Below are positions 1 through 12,050 of a stretch of DNA of 64,000 nt, in pieces (position 1 is the stretch's first letter; each line of letters starts with the position of its first letter). Made by a program: the position numbers and the translations under genes. This DNA comes from Euborellia annulipes (taxonomy: Eukaryota > Arthropoda > Insecta > Dermaptera > Anisolabididae), in the NCBI GenBank assembly GCA_023213315.1, contig JAKCPI010006237.1, positions 32,608 to 96,607 on the forward strand. Reading direction: 5' to 3'. The notes under the pieces are model-generated. The model searched no databases and was not told the origin of the DNA. It saw nothing but the letters and a program-made list of their open reading frames with translations.

Positions 1-680
1 ATTTAATAAGATTTTATAGGCCTATATGAAATATATAAGCTTAATCAAAATTCGTCTATTTTAAACTAGAGCCAGAATAATTTCATTTTGCATAATTTTA
101 ATTAAGATTGTTGTTTAATTTAAAATAAAAAAAAAAGGTTCTTAAGTAAAATTCAATAAAGTAGTCAAGCAGAAACCCTGCCTGTTGTGAATATTATACA
201 AAAAGATACTTAAAACTGTGAAATTGAATTAACCTTAAATAGAATTTTATTAAATGCTCACTTCCTTTGTTATATGTTTAATCCAGGATTCGAGTGTCCT
301 TTGTCTGTTGAAAGCAGCGTGTCTGATATTATTTACGAATTAAATTTAACAACTTGAACAGAATGTATTTAATGAGAAATCGTTTTATTTTATGAATGTA
401 ATCAAATCTAAAGTTTAAATGCTGGAAGAAATAAAATTAATTCATATTTTTTTTTTAAACATAATTAATTCAAGTTAGATTGTGTGTGTTGAAAAAGTGA
501 AAGAATAATCAATTCTGTTATGGTGAAAGTTTTTATTAGGCTTTGGTTAGAATCTCTCTTTATGTTTGCAGTGTTTAAGTATTGGCGCGGGGCTCTCTTA
601 GGTCCTAGCAGGGTGGATATGATGGTACGAACATCCCCCCTGAAATCCCCGAAAAATTACAAATAAAGTGAAATATGATG
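1..680. other. AT-rich stretch, no gene seen
   Basis: No open reading frame, RNA gene or recognisable repeat end was found. A short GC-richer patch around 580-650 is not assignable. Confidence 0.5.
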
Positions 681-916
681 TTAAGGTACGCGTCTCGCAA
701 AACCGTTAGAAGATGATTCAGTTCCGAGTTACTCGAGGCGGCAAGAGATGGCGTTAGTTTTTCCCATAGGGATACAAGGGATTTATTTCAATTCATTTGA
801 AAGATTCCAGCCAATTAATTAAGGGTAAAAAATTAATTATTTTTTAACACAATGATTACTAATTTAATTATCTATAAGTTATAGAGCGAATTTTTTTAAA
901 AATATCTTTTATTTAA
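681..916 (+). repeat. Family C DNA-transposon-like repeat, 5' part only
   Basis: It begins with TTAAGGTACGCGTCTCGC, a variant of the family C terminus. The internal sequence matches the neighbouring full copy, including the AGTTACTCGAGGCGGCAAGA block. It stops where the next copy begins, as if a second family member inserted into its internal TTTAA and the rest was lost. Confidence 0.7.
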
Positions 917-1318
917 GGTGCGCGTATCCAAAAACGGTTAGAACACTGATTGACTACCGAGTTACTCGAGGCGGCAAGAAATGGCGTTAGATTTTCCCAT
1001 AGAAATACAAGGGATTCATTCCATTTCATTCTAGAGCTTCCAGCTAATTAATTAAAGGCAAAAAATTAATTATTCTTTAACACACTGATTACTAATTTAA
1101 TTATCTATAAGATATAGAGCGAATTTTTTTAAAATATCTTTTATTTAATGCGATTAATCTAAAAAAAAATTTTTATTTTTTCGAAAATCAAAAAAAGGGC
1201 TCCTATAAGTTGTAGATATTTTAAATAGCTTTAATTAAAAAAAAAATTGAGGTCGATAGCTTCAAAATTGTGGCCGTTGGAATCTCCCAAAATTAGCACC
1301 CCGAGACGCGCACCTTAA
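913..1318 (+). mobile_element. Family C non-autonomous element, full length
   Basis: The ends form inverted repeats: TTAAGGTGCGCG at the left and CGAGACGCGCACCTTAA at the right. No coding sequence is present. The ~0.4 kb length and TTAA/TA-bounded termini suit a MITE-type DNA element. The superfamily is uncertain, because TTAA, TA or a three-base target all fit. A closely similar copy lies just downstream of the third P450 gene. Confidence 0.7.
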
Positions 1319-2883
1319 AATTTTAAATACTGTTAGAAATTATCAAAAATTTTTATTTTTTTTTATAATAGAAGAAATTTTCCGTTCTCTTTCAAGATAA
1401 AGAAATTGAAAATGCTAAAATTTTCTTTTTAATTTTCTCTTTTCAATACCTTCTCAGAATTTTGTTTGCTCGGTACTATTCACACAGGCCTAAAAGATAT
1501 TATTAAAATAATTTCTCTAGGCCTAAATTTCTTATTTAATTTGAATGGTTAAAATTTATTGATGATTATTTATTTAAAATAAAACTCTTAGCTTAATTTA
1601 TTCCAAAAGTTCTAGTTTATTTATAAAGACCAGCTGAAATAATAATGCGCTCGCCTTATTTTACAATAAAGGCTTAATAGGATTTGCTCTCTTATTAACA
1701 TTCACAATCCCTGGAACAATTTCAAATCAAGCCATCAGACTTTTAATAGCTATTAGTTGTATAACTGTTCTGATTCCACTCTGGCTAGAATCTCATCCTT
1801 TAAATCAGCCCGTCTTTTTTTTTTTTTTTTTGTTTTTCAAACTAACTACAGAAAAACCCTTGCAGAATCCTGACGATAAATTTTACGTTATATTGCTCTA
1901 ACTAAAATTGCACAAAAAATGACAATTGGTTTTTGCGAAATCGTCCTCGACAGCCACCAGCAGTGGGAGAAGAGAGTTGGAGAAGGGTAATCTAGTTTTA
2001 TCTGATGTGCGTAAATTTTAAATGATGTTATATATAGATTTTAGAAGAAAAAAAAGAAAAAAGAAAAACAACAGTAAGCAAAATGGAAATGTTTTGCGCA
2101 AGAAGAGAAAAAAAAAACAAAAGACTACTTGAGTATTTATTTTATATCATAAATCATATATTTGTTAGAGTTCAAAGATTTAATTTATAGTCCTTTTCGT
2201 GGCTACTCTGGAGGATAACTTTTTTATTGAGGTTCTTGTCCCTTATTTTTGAAAATAATTAAAGGGGATTTTATATATACCGTGACTGTTTGTTACGCTT
2301 CTGTCTATATATAGCAAAGAAAAATGTTTTAAATATGAGATTTATCTTCTAAAAATGAAAAATATTACAAAGTCAATTTCATTTCAACTGTTTTAAACTG
2401 TCTTTTTTTTTGTGTTATCTTTTTATGATTTTTCGCTATTTATGCCTCCCTCATGAGCAGCATATAAAATCACGATCGAAAGACACTCAAGTTCAAATTC
2501 ACAAGAGACTGAATTTTTTTTTTTTCACAAGTCCGATTTCCAATTCGAATTGTCTAGAGAGATCTCCAAACCCTTCCTTCACCCCCCCCCTCCCCCACCT
2601 TTTTGTCCTCCTCCTTACCCATCTCCCATTCCAACTTGCTACCCTAACTCTTCAGCCAGTCAACGAATGGAAAGAATATAATTGAGTTGTGTTCCAAAAG
2701 AACTAATACAAAACTTGTTTCTCTTCTTTTTTTTGAACATATTTTGGATAATTTTATAAATTTATTTAAAGTTTGTCTTTTAAAGATTAGATATTCTTTA
2801 AAGGATTTTTTTAATATTTAGCAACGAAATAAGAAACAATACTTTCTCTTTATATAGGGTAATAGAAAGTAAAAATGTGATGA
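1319..2883. other. AT-rich stretch, no gene seen
   Basis: It contains homopolymer T and A tracts and a pyrimidine-rich patch near 2560-2650. An open frame there is a by-product of the missing purines and lacks any recognisable domain. Confidence 0.5.
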
Positions 2884-3285
2884 TATTTATTAAATAAAAG
2901 ATATTTTAAAAAAATTCGGTCTATATCTTAAAGATAATAAATTAGTAATCATTGTGTTAAAGAATAATTATAAATAAAAATGCCTGGACCCTAATATATA
3001 TAAATTCATAAATAACGGTTATCGTAAATGTCTTATATGGCCTGAGCTGCCGAAAAGACAGTGTGAATGTGTGTGTGAGTGTGAGTGTGAATGAGAAAAA
3101 AGTGTGAATGTTTAAAAAAAAAAAAAAAAAAAGAATAATTAATTTTTGCTTTTAATTAATTAGCTTTCAAATGAAATGGAATAAAATGCTTGTATCCCTA
3201 TGGGCAGAACTAACGCCATCTCTTGCCGCCTAGGGTAACCAGCTTCTGAATCGGCTAATAACGGTTTTTCGAGATAAATTTCTTT
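2884..3285 (-). repeat. Family C copy, reverse orientation, SINE-interrupted
   Basis: The reverse complement matches the family C interior (the ATTACTAATTTAATTATC block and the GGCGGCAAGAGATGGCGTTA block). The outer terminal repeats are eroded. A truncated SINE splits it, giving a relative age order: family C first, SINE later. Confidence 0.65.
2972..3132 (+). mobile_element. tRNA-derived SINE, 5'-truncated copy
   Basis: It matches the 3' two-thirds of the full SINE copies (AATGCCTGGACCC, then TGGCCTGAGCTGCCGAAAAG, then a GTGTGAATG-rich tail and poly-A). The tRNA-like head is missing. AAAGAATAATTA flanks both sides and is the likely target-site duplication. Confidence 0.75.
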
Positions 3286-3299
3286 TACAAATTTATATT

Positions 3300-3551
3300 C
3301 AATAGAACCTCGCTTAGCTTATTAATTCGCAAAGCAAATTGTAAAATAATGACTTGATTAACAAGCGACGTTTCGCATAACGTGTGGTGAAGAAAGGGGA
3401 AGTCCCGGATTGTGCGCTCATGTTACATCAGTGTCACCCATGTGTCATAGGGAGTAGCTCAATGGAGAGAATGTTATTGTTTCACATAACGAGGGTTTCG
3501 CTTTACGAGTATGATTCTGGAACGAATTATGCTCGTTAAGCGAGGTTCCAG
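3300..3551. mobile_element. Possible pogo/Tc1-type MITE
   Basis: Inverted ends GAACCTCGCTTA and TAAGCGAGGTTC lie about 250 bp apart, and the right end abuts a TA dinucleotide. Such termini are common in Tigger/pogo-like elements. The left terminus is decayed and no transposase is present. Confidence 0.35.
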
Positions 3552-3553
3552 TA

Positions 3554-4479
3554 TATTTTGTTGCTTTAAGAACTGAGGATGCGATTAGCCGAGGGGATAA
3601 AGCAGTTAATCTTATAATCCTGAGTTGAATACAACTCGAGTTCATCTGCCTCATCATGGCAATAAATTATCCAACTCTATTTGAGATGCCTCCTCCTGAG
3701 GATGGAAACGGGAACCCACCTCAGTATCATTCCCATGAGAGTTACTCATCAGAGTAACCACAACTTGTCAAGGCGGACACTAATGACTGAGAACGAAAAA
3801 GAACTGAAAAAACTTTCTTAATTTATATCTGCAGTTCATTATTTGTTAATTTTTTAAAGAATTCTATATTAGAAAAAATATTTTTTAATTCGCTTGGCTG
3901 ATTCAACAGTTACAAGGTGGAAAGGGGGTACTATACTATTTATATATAGTCTACCCCCGGAAAAATTTATATACTACTTTAAAAATACGAATCTAATTTT
4001 GTGAAGATTTATATTTAGAAAACGTACAAATTGCAAATAGCCTAGAATCGTCCTTTTGTGCTCATTTACTGGTCGTTGATACAAGAGATTTGATCTCTCG
4101 GCTCAGAAGCTTTGTTGACTATTTACGCAAATTGACTTGACCGTTTATCGATTGCAAATAAACAGAGAGGCAACCATTGACACGAGACAGAGTAACTAGT
4201 TTAATTAGCTAATGTCGCTATGTCAGGGGAAGAGCCTTTATTTCCAAGCTCGCTTTCATCGGCAGAAAATAAAAAAAAGAGTATTGGGTTTAGAAAAGTA
4301 CTTAGCAAAAAAAAACTATAGGAAAAAGATATATTGGTTTCTGAATTGGGAGTTTTTTCTCTCTCTAGAATACACTTCAGTAAATAAATTACAAGAGAAT
4401 CCTTGCCACCGGGTGTCGAAAATATTAAGTCTTATTTTAAATAAGTGTCAATTCAAGAAATCAAATATTAATTAAAATA
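3554..4479. other. No gene seen
   Basis: A segment near 3690-3740 (CCACCTCAGTAT, then ATTCCCAT) recurs in decayed form near 24545, so part of this is an old dispersed repeat. Short frames here are not convincing. Confidence 0.45.
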
Positions 4480-5450
4480 TTTTTACTTTCTCTTTCCTAT
4501 ATATGTAATATATATAGAAAAAGAAAGTATTGGATTCATCGAGATTTTGACGGATATACACGTTTTGAGGTCCCCTGAATCAAAAAAGTGGTTTTCTCGA
4601 CATGGTCTGTCTGTCTGTGTGTCTGTGAACAAAATATCTCAAGAACGAAAAGAGCTAGGAGGTTGAAATTTTATATTTGATGACAATTTGTGAAGTGGCT
4701 CTTGTATTTCAACAATAGGGAGGGGGGGGGGTGTTAGTATCAATATTTGTAGAGGCTTACTTCCTGGCTGCCTGCTCCATCACCTATTGTTGATTTTATA
4801 TTTAAGTTAGGTACCTATGCTTTTGAACAAAACCGACCATAGAGTACTAAGCTTAGTTCTTTACTGATGTACTTTTTCCTTTTTTTTCAATTTTCTTAAA
4901 ATTCGCACTAACGATTTTGATTAAAATTCAAAAATCAATTATTTTTTAGATGCTCTTTAAAATTTATAATGCCCTCGGGGCTTGGTAGGGGTTGGCGTGC
5001 TAAACTTTGTATACCAAAAGTCGCTGGTTCGGACCCCAGGCAGTCCGATGATTTTATTTAAGATACCAAATGGCTTAAATAAGAATGCCTGGACCCTAAT
5101 AAAGATAAATTCATAAATAACGGTGTTCGTCAAAGTCTTAAATGGCCTAAGTTGCCGAAAAGACTGTGTGAATGTGTGTGTGAGTGTGAGTGTGAATGAG
5201 AAAAAAGTGTGAATGTTTAAAAAAACAAAATGTATATTCTCATTTTGCTCTCAAAATTGTTTGAAGTACACTTTTCTCTTGTACTTCATAGGAAAGATAG
5301 GAGAAATGGTTGACATGGTAACGAAGAGAATATAAATATTTTCCCATGTTTATACATTTTACATCTTGAATATACTGGCGGAAACTAAATAGTATATGTC
5401 GACACAAAAAATCTGGTGTGACAAGCACATAATACAACTTTCTCTTATCA
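4480..5450 (-). repeat. Family A repeat, reverse orientation
   Basis: On the + strand it opens with the family's 3' hairpin (TACTTTCTC, then AGAAAAAGAAAGTA). It continues through the conserved block read as GTGGTTTTC and the (GT)n patch, and reaches the ATGTCGACACAAAAAATCTG region of the 5' hairpin. A SINE interrupts it. Confidence 0.75.
4971..5226 (+). mobile_element. tRNA-derived SINE, full length
   Basis: The head GCCCTCGGGGCTTGG, a box-A-like segment and the box B GGTTCGGACCCC resemble Pol III promoters of tRNA origin. The body contains CAGTCCGATGATTTTATTT and TTGCCGAAAAGAC, and the copy ends in a GTGTGAATG-rich tail and poly-A. It lies inside a family A copy. Confidence 0.8.
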
Positions 5451-6231
5451 AAGGTAAGAGTGTGCTGTTAACCAGTCCCAGCAGATTTTTCATATTTATC
5501 CTTTGTTCTATGAAAATGTTTTAATTAGGCCTATATTTAATAATTTTTATTGAAGAAAGAAAAAAGTTATAAAATAATGATTGTCTAAACTTTTTTTTTT
5601 CCTTATTTGGCCTATAATGTGGAGAAGAGTATCAATGGCAAAGTTTTCTCTCGTTAAACGCCTTAGTATAGAGCTGAATGGCTGCTATATTGGTGTGAGT
5701 GCATGCGAGGGTGGCTAGTTTGTGGAGGAACATTACTAGCCTCGTTGTACACGAAGGAGAGACAAACTTGGTTGGCACGTCGGCAAAGGGCAAGGGCCTA
5801 CCTTAACGAGCTCAGGCCAAGTAGTTAGTAGCCACCGTGGGCATTAGACACTTTTTTCCTCTTATTTTTATGGTGCTTCATAAATTGATTTCTAAAATTT
5901 CGTAATAAAAATATTTGTAGATAATTAAGAAAGAATATAATAAATTACAATAAGTTATTTTTGGAAAATAATCGACAAAAAGATAAATTTGGGCTGCAAT
6001 AGTGAAATTTCCAGGCTCTCATCTCAGTTTTTTACCTTTGAGGTAAAATGTAAAATTCGATTTAAAATTATTACTTCATCATCAATATGTTTTCAAATCT
6101 TAATGAAATTCAAATTTAACTATCAACGATGGGTTTTAGCATATATGGAAATTGAAAAATTTTAAATACTACTATATAAATTTCAAAGATTTAAATATAA
6201 AATAACACAGGTAAAAAAATCTTTTTTTTTG
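5451..6231. other. No gene seen
   Basis: A moderately GC-rich block at 5640-5860 is not open in any frame for long and matches nothing recognised. Confidence 0.45.
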
Positions 6232-8040
6232 TGGAAATTTATAGCTAATCCTAGGAAAATGGGTAGCGCTGATTCCAAAAATACCAGCAGTTTTGCCCCA
6301 TCAGCTCTAGTTTTAGAGATATAGAGAAAATTAAATTTTAATAGAAAATGTTGTTTTCTAGATTTTTTTAAGGCGTTACCCCTATAAAAATATGCGGATA
6401 CTTGAAATACATAGAAACATCAAGTTTCAGAGGTGAATTAGTGGTGTAAAACACAAGGAATTATTTAGATCAACAGTTCCCAACCTTTTTTTATGTGCGG
6501 CCCACTTTTGCCGTAAAAAAAACGCTGAGGCCCATACTAGGGTATACTGGGTATAAATGTGTGCGTGTATGTGTAAGTAAAATAAGTTGGTACAGAATTA
6601 GTTGGGTCAGGTTTGAAAAAAGTCAATGCTATTTTTGATGAAAACTGGATTTTTGAAGGATACTGGATAACCTTAAATCGCACTAAACCTTCAGTTTATC
6701 TTTGTATTATTTTTCAAAAAAACTAAAGTTGAAAAAGCTCTTTTATTTTTATTATTATAAATTTTTAGATTTGACTAAACACTTAACTACTATTTGTTAA
6801 ATATAATTTATATAATCGAACAGAAAAATAAGAATGACAAATAAATATGAAATGAAAAAGAAATAGCAGTATGAACAGATTTATGCTGAGGAACTTTGAC
6901 AGATGAAACAATTTAATCTATCCCTATTCGTTCTATTAATTATGTATTATTTGAGGTAATTTTAAGCAATAAAAGATTCTAAATAATAAATTTATAGTTT
7001 TATTGCAATTTGAAATTAATTTTGTCCCTTGTGGACGAAAACAATGGGAATGCTTAAAGTTTAAGGAAAATCTTGAAAATTCTCAAAGTTCAAAGGCGAT
7101 GGAAAAAATATGACCTCTATGGATAATGTCAACCCTAATTAATTTGAATACATATCAATTGGAATAAATAGGGACCGGGAAGCGCAAAAGTCGTTTTTGA
7201 AAATCTCAAAAAACGTTTCTTTTTGTGAGATCAGTGAAGAAAATCTAGAAAAGTCTCAAAAATGACAAAAGTCGAAAGACTTTTTTTCCGCTCTCTAATT
7301 ATAAGTATAAATTTTTATCTTTCATTAGACGTCCGCGGCCCAGTTCCAATCAGCCCGCGGCCCACAAGTGGGCCGCGGCCCATGGGTTGGGAACCGCTGA
7401 TTTAGATAAATCGAATTTTTTTTTCTGATTGCAAAAAACATATTTACGATATTATATAGTTCATTAGCTTTCCAATAATTATTAATTCATGAAAATGTGT
7501 TAATTATTAACGAAATCATGAACAAAACAAATATAGCTATATAAATATAATAGTAATAAGCTCTAGTTTCGGAGAGAGACCTAAGCGCCTATGAGATAGG
7601 CAGCCAAAGTGTTTTTTTTGATAGGCTCTGATAACTTTTTTGTTCATAATTTTGTTAATAATTAACAGATTTTGACGTCTGAATGATTTTCGGAAAACTA
7701 ATGAACTATAGAATATATTAAATATAAGTTTTTTGCATTCAGGGATGGTAAAAATTGTATTAGGGTTGTCCAAAGTTAAAAAACAACTGAAAAATGTCGA
7801 TCTTTCTAAACTGTTAGTAGTTTTTATGTACCACTAAATCACCTTCGATTGGGCTGAAGTTTCAAGTATTTAAACTATCTGCATATTGTTAAGGGGTAAT
7901 GACTTAAAAAGAAAATGTGAAAATTAGGGCCGCTTAAGAGCGGAAAATTTCATTTTCTCTATATGTCTAAAACTAGATCTTAAGGGAAAAAACTGATGGC
8001 ATTTTTGGAATCAGCGCTACCCATATATCCAAGAATAACT
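6232..8040. repeat. ~1.8-kb foldback (long inverted repeat)
   Basis: A left arm of about 230 bp (including GGGTAGCGCTGATTCC) returns in reverse complement at about 7815-8040 (GGAATCAGCGCTACCC). Both arms are diverged but collinear. A hAT-type element sits in the left part of the spacer. Confidence 0.7.
6471..7399 (+). mobile_element. hAT-type non-autonomous element (929 bp)
   Basis: The ends are CAACAGTTCCCAACC and GGGTTGGGAACCGCTG, near-perfect inverted repeats typical of hAT elements. Perfect 8-bp duplications ATTTAGAT flank them. Sub-terminal GCGGCCCA repeats are present and no transposase is seen. Confidence 0.85.
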
Positions 8041-9200
8041 AAAAATACCCCGGTATCAAAATCACTGATGCCTTGTGTAATTATAGGATCACTTAGGGAA
8101 TGATTAAAAAGTTGTCTTCAAAGGCGAAAATTGTGTTAGTATTTTTTAATCAAATATTTTCAGGAAATTTATAAAACGCCAATTGTTGGATCGATCTTAA
8201 AACTCAATAAAAATCTTGAAGAAGATAATTCATATAGTCCAATTATGAAATAAATAACCGGAAATTTAAACACTATCTTGATTGACCACTCGACATCATT
8301 TTATTTTGCAAATATTTCGATCGGCATCACGCCTTGCTATCTTGAGATACAAAAATATAATTAATAGGAGGGAGTCCGTGTCAAAAAATGGGTAAAAATT
8401 ATTTTTCCAAGGAAGAGGGAGCCAAATATACTAGCTAGCGTTCTTAGTGCATTCATATCGCGTTCTTTAGTGGTTTTAATTTTTCAATTTTTACATACTG
8501 CCATTAAAATAGTTATTTTATGTAGCCTAATAGTAATACATATGGAAAATATGTGAAAGGTTCTTCATTTTATTAACTTTTTAACCACTTTCATCTTTTA
8601 AAATTCCGATCTAATCGATTTGTACTCATTGTGGACGTCAATGGAGATATATTAAAATGTTATTTTAATTTCTTCTTAAGTTCTGACCAACTCATGAATA
8701 AATATTTAATAGTTTTAATAATTTTGTTTTAAAAAGTTTGATTTTCTAAAAATTAAAACAATCTTGAAAATTTACTCTAATTAATTTCAAACAACCCATA
8801 TTCATAATATTTTGTCTTTTTAACGAAATAAGAGGGGAAAGGTGAACGCGTAAGGGTCACTGCCACGAGGGTTGTCTCTAGAAATGCAGTTTCGGCCTCT
8901 CTCTTGTTGTCACGTTAAATATTTACCACGACCCCCTCGGTACACAGTAAACTAGGTGATTCGTGGGGTGGAGGGTTCCCCCTCCCCCTCCAACCTCCGA
9001 GGAAAAGCAGGCGGAAAGCCGAAGGACTTAATTAAACATTTAATCAAGCAAGAGATTGGCCAACCCGTGGGCACAACTGACCGACCGAGGGTGCTTGTCA
9101 CGACGTCAGGAAATTCAACAAAATTCTATTCTATTTCCATTTCCAGATACTTTACACAAACTCATCTTTTGGATAATAATTCATCTTCCATCTAACTAAA
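8041..9200. other. Mostly featureless; GC-richer block at 8830-9110
   Basis: The block at 8830-9110 is markedly richer in G+C than its surroundings and includes an 80-codon open frame (8956-9195, non-ATG start). No domain is recognisable. It could be a repeat fragment or an unrecognised exon. Confidence 0.3.
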
Positions 9201-9334
9201 AAATCTAATCTAAATAAACAATTTTCAAACTTTGCCAATAGTCGCGTCTGTAGAATCTCTGTTGCAGGGGGAGATTGTAGAAAATTAAAAAAAACTTTTT
9301 TTTATTAATAATTTTAACCTCTTTTTTTTTTTTA

Positions 9335-9378
9335 ACCTTTCGCGGGGGGGGGGGGGGGGTGTATAGTGAAAGATGTTT

Positions 9379-9421
<43 letters not shown>

Positions 9422-9460
9422 AGGGGGGGGGGGGGGGGGCTCCCCGCGGCCCCCCCTTGA
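9335..9460. repeat. Homopolymer low-complexity tract (G, T, G, C runs)
   Basis: Runs of about 17 G, about 46 T, about 18 G and several C follow one another. Such tracts are slippage-prone and are also where assembly is least reliable. Confidence 0.85.
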
Positions 9461-9715
9461 ATAAAACACGTCTGTATATCTATAAACTTATTTTTGAAGT
9501 GAAACTTCGATTCATGCCGCATAAAGCAATACGAAACGCTACATCTCCTCTATTTCGGTTGAGCTAGTGAAAAACACAGTAAATTTGGATATACTTGTGC
9601 ACTAACCCGGGCAATATAGAGGCCGCTGTCAACACATTTATACAAAAACCAGTTAATAAGTCAAAAATTCAATAAATAGCCTATATTTAGCTGAGGCGCA
9701 TAGATGATAATATGT

Positions 9716-10395
9716 AGATTTCTCCAATGAGCAAGCAGCTAGTAGTTTTTTCGATTTATTTATTATTACTTAATGTGTCAGGGTCGACCTTTCGGTCTCA
9801 TTTAGGACCATCCTCAGGGCCAAGCCATTGTCAATATAATGATTCTCCATTGGGATAAGATATTATTAATATCTTATGCCAATATGACCAATGGAAGATC
9901 AATATATTGACAATGGCTTGGTCCTGAGAATGGTCCTATATGCGACCGAAACGTCGGCCCTGGCAAGCAGCTAGTTATATTTCAATTTATTAATAAACCA
10001 GGGTCGACGTTTCGGTCACATATGGGACCATCCTCAGGGCCAGGTTAATGTCTGAAAATACATATAATCCTCGCCAAGTTATATTGGGCATACACAATTG
10101 CACGTAGCTTAATCATGATAATGCCTCAAATTTTATGGACACAGAGTGAATAAGTTCAAGAGTGAATAAATTCACTCTCTAAATTCATACTCCATGGTAT
10201 GATAATAATAAAATTTGAGGCATTATCATGATTAAGCTACGTGCAATTGTGTATGCTCAATATAACTTGGCGAGGATTATATGTATGTTCAGACATTAAC
10301 CTGGCCCTAACGATGCTCCCATATGAGACCGAAACGTCGGCCCTGGTTTATTAATAAATTGAAATCTAACTAGCTGCTTGCTCATTGGAGAAATC
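9716..10395. repeat. Two adjoining foldback elements with hammerhead-like motifs
   Basis: GAGCAAGCAGCTAG at the left, GCAAGCAGCTAG in the middle and CTAGCTGCTTGCTC at the right delimit two foldbacks. The second has arms of about 90 bp around a short loop near 10140-10190. Four hammerhead-like cores lie in divergent pairs: 9786-9817 (-), 9924-9955 (+), 10006-10037 (-) and 10302-10338 (+). Only the third keeps all core positions. Confidence 0.65.
10006..10037 (-). ncRNA. Candidate small hammerhead ribozyme (stem III-reduced type)
   Basis: Read on the - strand: CTGAGGA, a T, stem II strands GGTC/GACC around an 8-nt loop, then GAAACGTC. Stem I can form from AACCTGGCC and GACCCTGGTT with mismatches. 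The core matches the conserved hammerhead pattern CTGANGA...GAAA...TH. The only stem III possible within one molecule is the A-T and C-G pairs of ACGT with no loop, as in Penelope-associated variants thought to act as dimers. There is one extra base between CTGANGA and stem II. Confidence 0.45.
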
Positions 10396-11298
10396 CATAA
10401 AACTTTAAATAGTATAAATTAATATACTCATTAAAAATCGAATACTTTCTCTCTATACATTTCATATATAGGGTAGGAGAAAGTAAAATTATTTGAACAT
10501 CTGACAAATTTCCAAACTTTTTGTCTTATTGTGTAAGTGCATTTTATTTAAAAGTTTCACTTCTCTAGTGTGTAATATGGATACATGTTTTTTTTTATTG
10601 TTATATTATCCGGCTTATAGAAAATTTTCATGCAATTTCTATCCCCCTTGATTAGAAAACTCTTTTCTATCAAATTTTAATACTGTCCGATTTATTATTT
10701 AGAATTTTATTTGTTGTAGTGATAAAATTTTATACTTCAATTTTTTACCCCAACCTTAATTTTTTTTTTAATTATTAATTTTTTGTTTAAAGATTTGTTT
10801 ACCATTCGGAATAATTCTGCAAGAACCAATTATATATAGAATAGAATAATAATCAAAATATATTCAAATATTTGAATTGAACTGAATCGGTGAATTGAAA
10901 TTGTGATCAGGCAAATAGATTTGATTTAGGACATGATAAATCTAATACAGTATGGTATTATTAACAGATATTGTTGAATAGAATTGATTGAATAACAAAT
11001 TGTTCATCCATCTGCAATTACTTATATAAAATAGATGATCTATTAAAATGATGATGTAATGTAAAATGGAATGAGAAAATTAGCTTTGAAATTAATAGAA
11101 AGCCACTAGGAAATGTGTGTGCTATTAAACATCCCACGCCTTGGGCCACATTTCCTAGATGTATATTTAGGATAAATAATTATTTTATAAATATTTGAGA
11201 ATTTTTTAAATAAATAGCTCAATTTTAATTCTAATTTTATAATATTTCATATCAAAAGTCCAAAGGTAGATTCATAAGCCATCATTTTGTCATTTATA
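10396..11298. other. No gene seen; short hairpin at 11106-11159
   Basis: At 10441-10490 there is a decayed copy of the family A 3' hairpin. At 11106-11159 CTAGGAAATGTG pairs with CACATTTCCTAG across a ~30-nt loop. Nothing else is supported. Confidence 0.45.
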
Positions 11299-12050
11299 AG
11301 TATGGGAAAGCCCTCGGGGCTTGGTGTAGAGGTTAGCGTGCTAATTTCGTATACCTAACGTCGCGGGTTCGGACCCCAGGCAGTCCGATGATTTTATTTA
11401 AGCCATTTGGATACCAAATGGATTAAATAAGAATGCCTGCACCCCAAATAAATATATATTATTAAATAACGGTTATAGTAAAAGTCTTAAATAGCCTAAG
11501 TTGCCGAAAAGACAATGTGAATGTGTGAGTGAATGAGAAAAAAGTGTGAGTGTTAAAAAAAAAAAAAAGTATGGGAAAATATATATAAAATTTATATATT
11601 TTGTTACAATGGCAACCATTTCTCCTATCTTTCCTATGAAATACAAGAGTAAAGTGGTCTTCAGAAGATTTCAATGGCGAATTAAAGAGCATCTAAAAAA
11701 TAATTGATTTATGAATTTAAAAAAAAAAAATCGTTGGACCGAATTTTGAGAAAATCGAAAAAAACTGAAAAAGTTCATCTGTAAAGTACTAGTACTTTTT
11801 GGCCGATTTTGATTAAAAGCTTATTTTCACGCTCACGTTTAATGTGTTTAACTTATAACCTCTATATAAAATTTCAACCACTTAGCTCAATTCCTTCATG
11901 CTTAAAATTGAACACCCACAGACAGACCATGTCGCGAAAACCACTTTTTTGGACTCAGGGTACCTCAATATGTATATATCCATCAATTTTTGGCATGAAA
12001 CCAATACTTTCTCGCTATATATATTAACATACGTATATAGAGGTAAGAGA
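11299..12050 (+). repeat. Family A repeat, 5'-truncated, SINE-interrupted
   Basis: It contains the TGGCAACCATTTCTCC block, the CAGACAGACCATGTCGCG block and the terminal hairpin ending GAGAAAGTAAAAA. The 5' hairpin is missing. Confidence 0.75.
11310..11568 (+). mobile_element. tRNA-derived SINE, full length
   Basis: It has the same head, box B (GGGTTCGGACCCC), body and poly-A tail as the other copies. AAGTATGGGAAA on both sides is a 12-bp target-site duplication and shows insertion into the ATGGGAAAATAT motif of family A. Confidence 0.85.

Noticed and set aside
2410..2685. 91-codon frame
   Set aside because: Pyrimidine-rich low-complexity DNA lacking stops by composition; no recognisable domain and non-ATG start.
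9205..9522. 105-codon frame with poly-Lys and poly-Pro
   Set aside because: Translation of G and T homopolymers; no domain.
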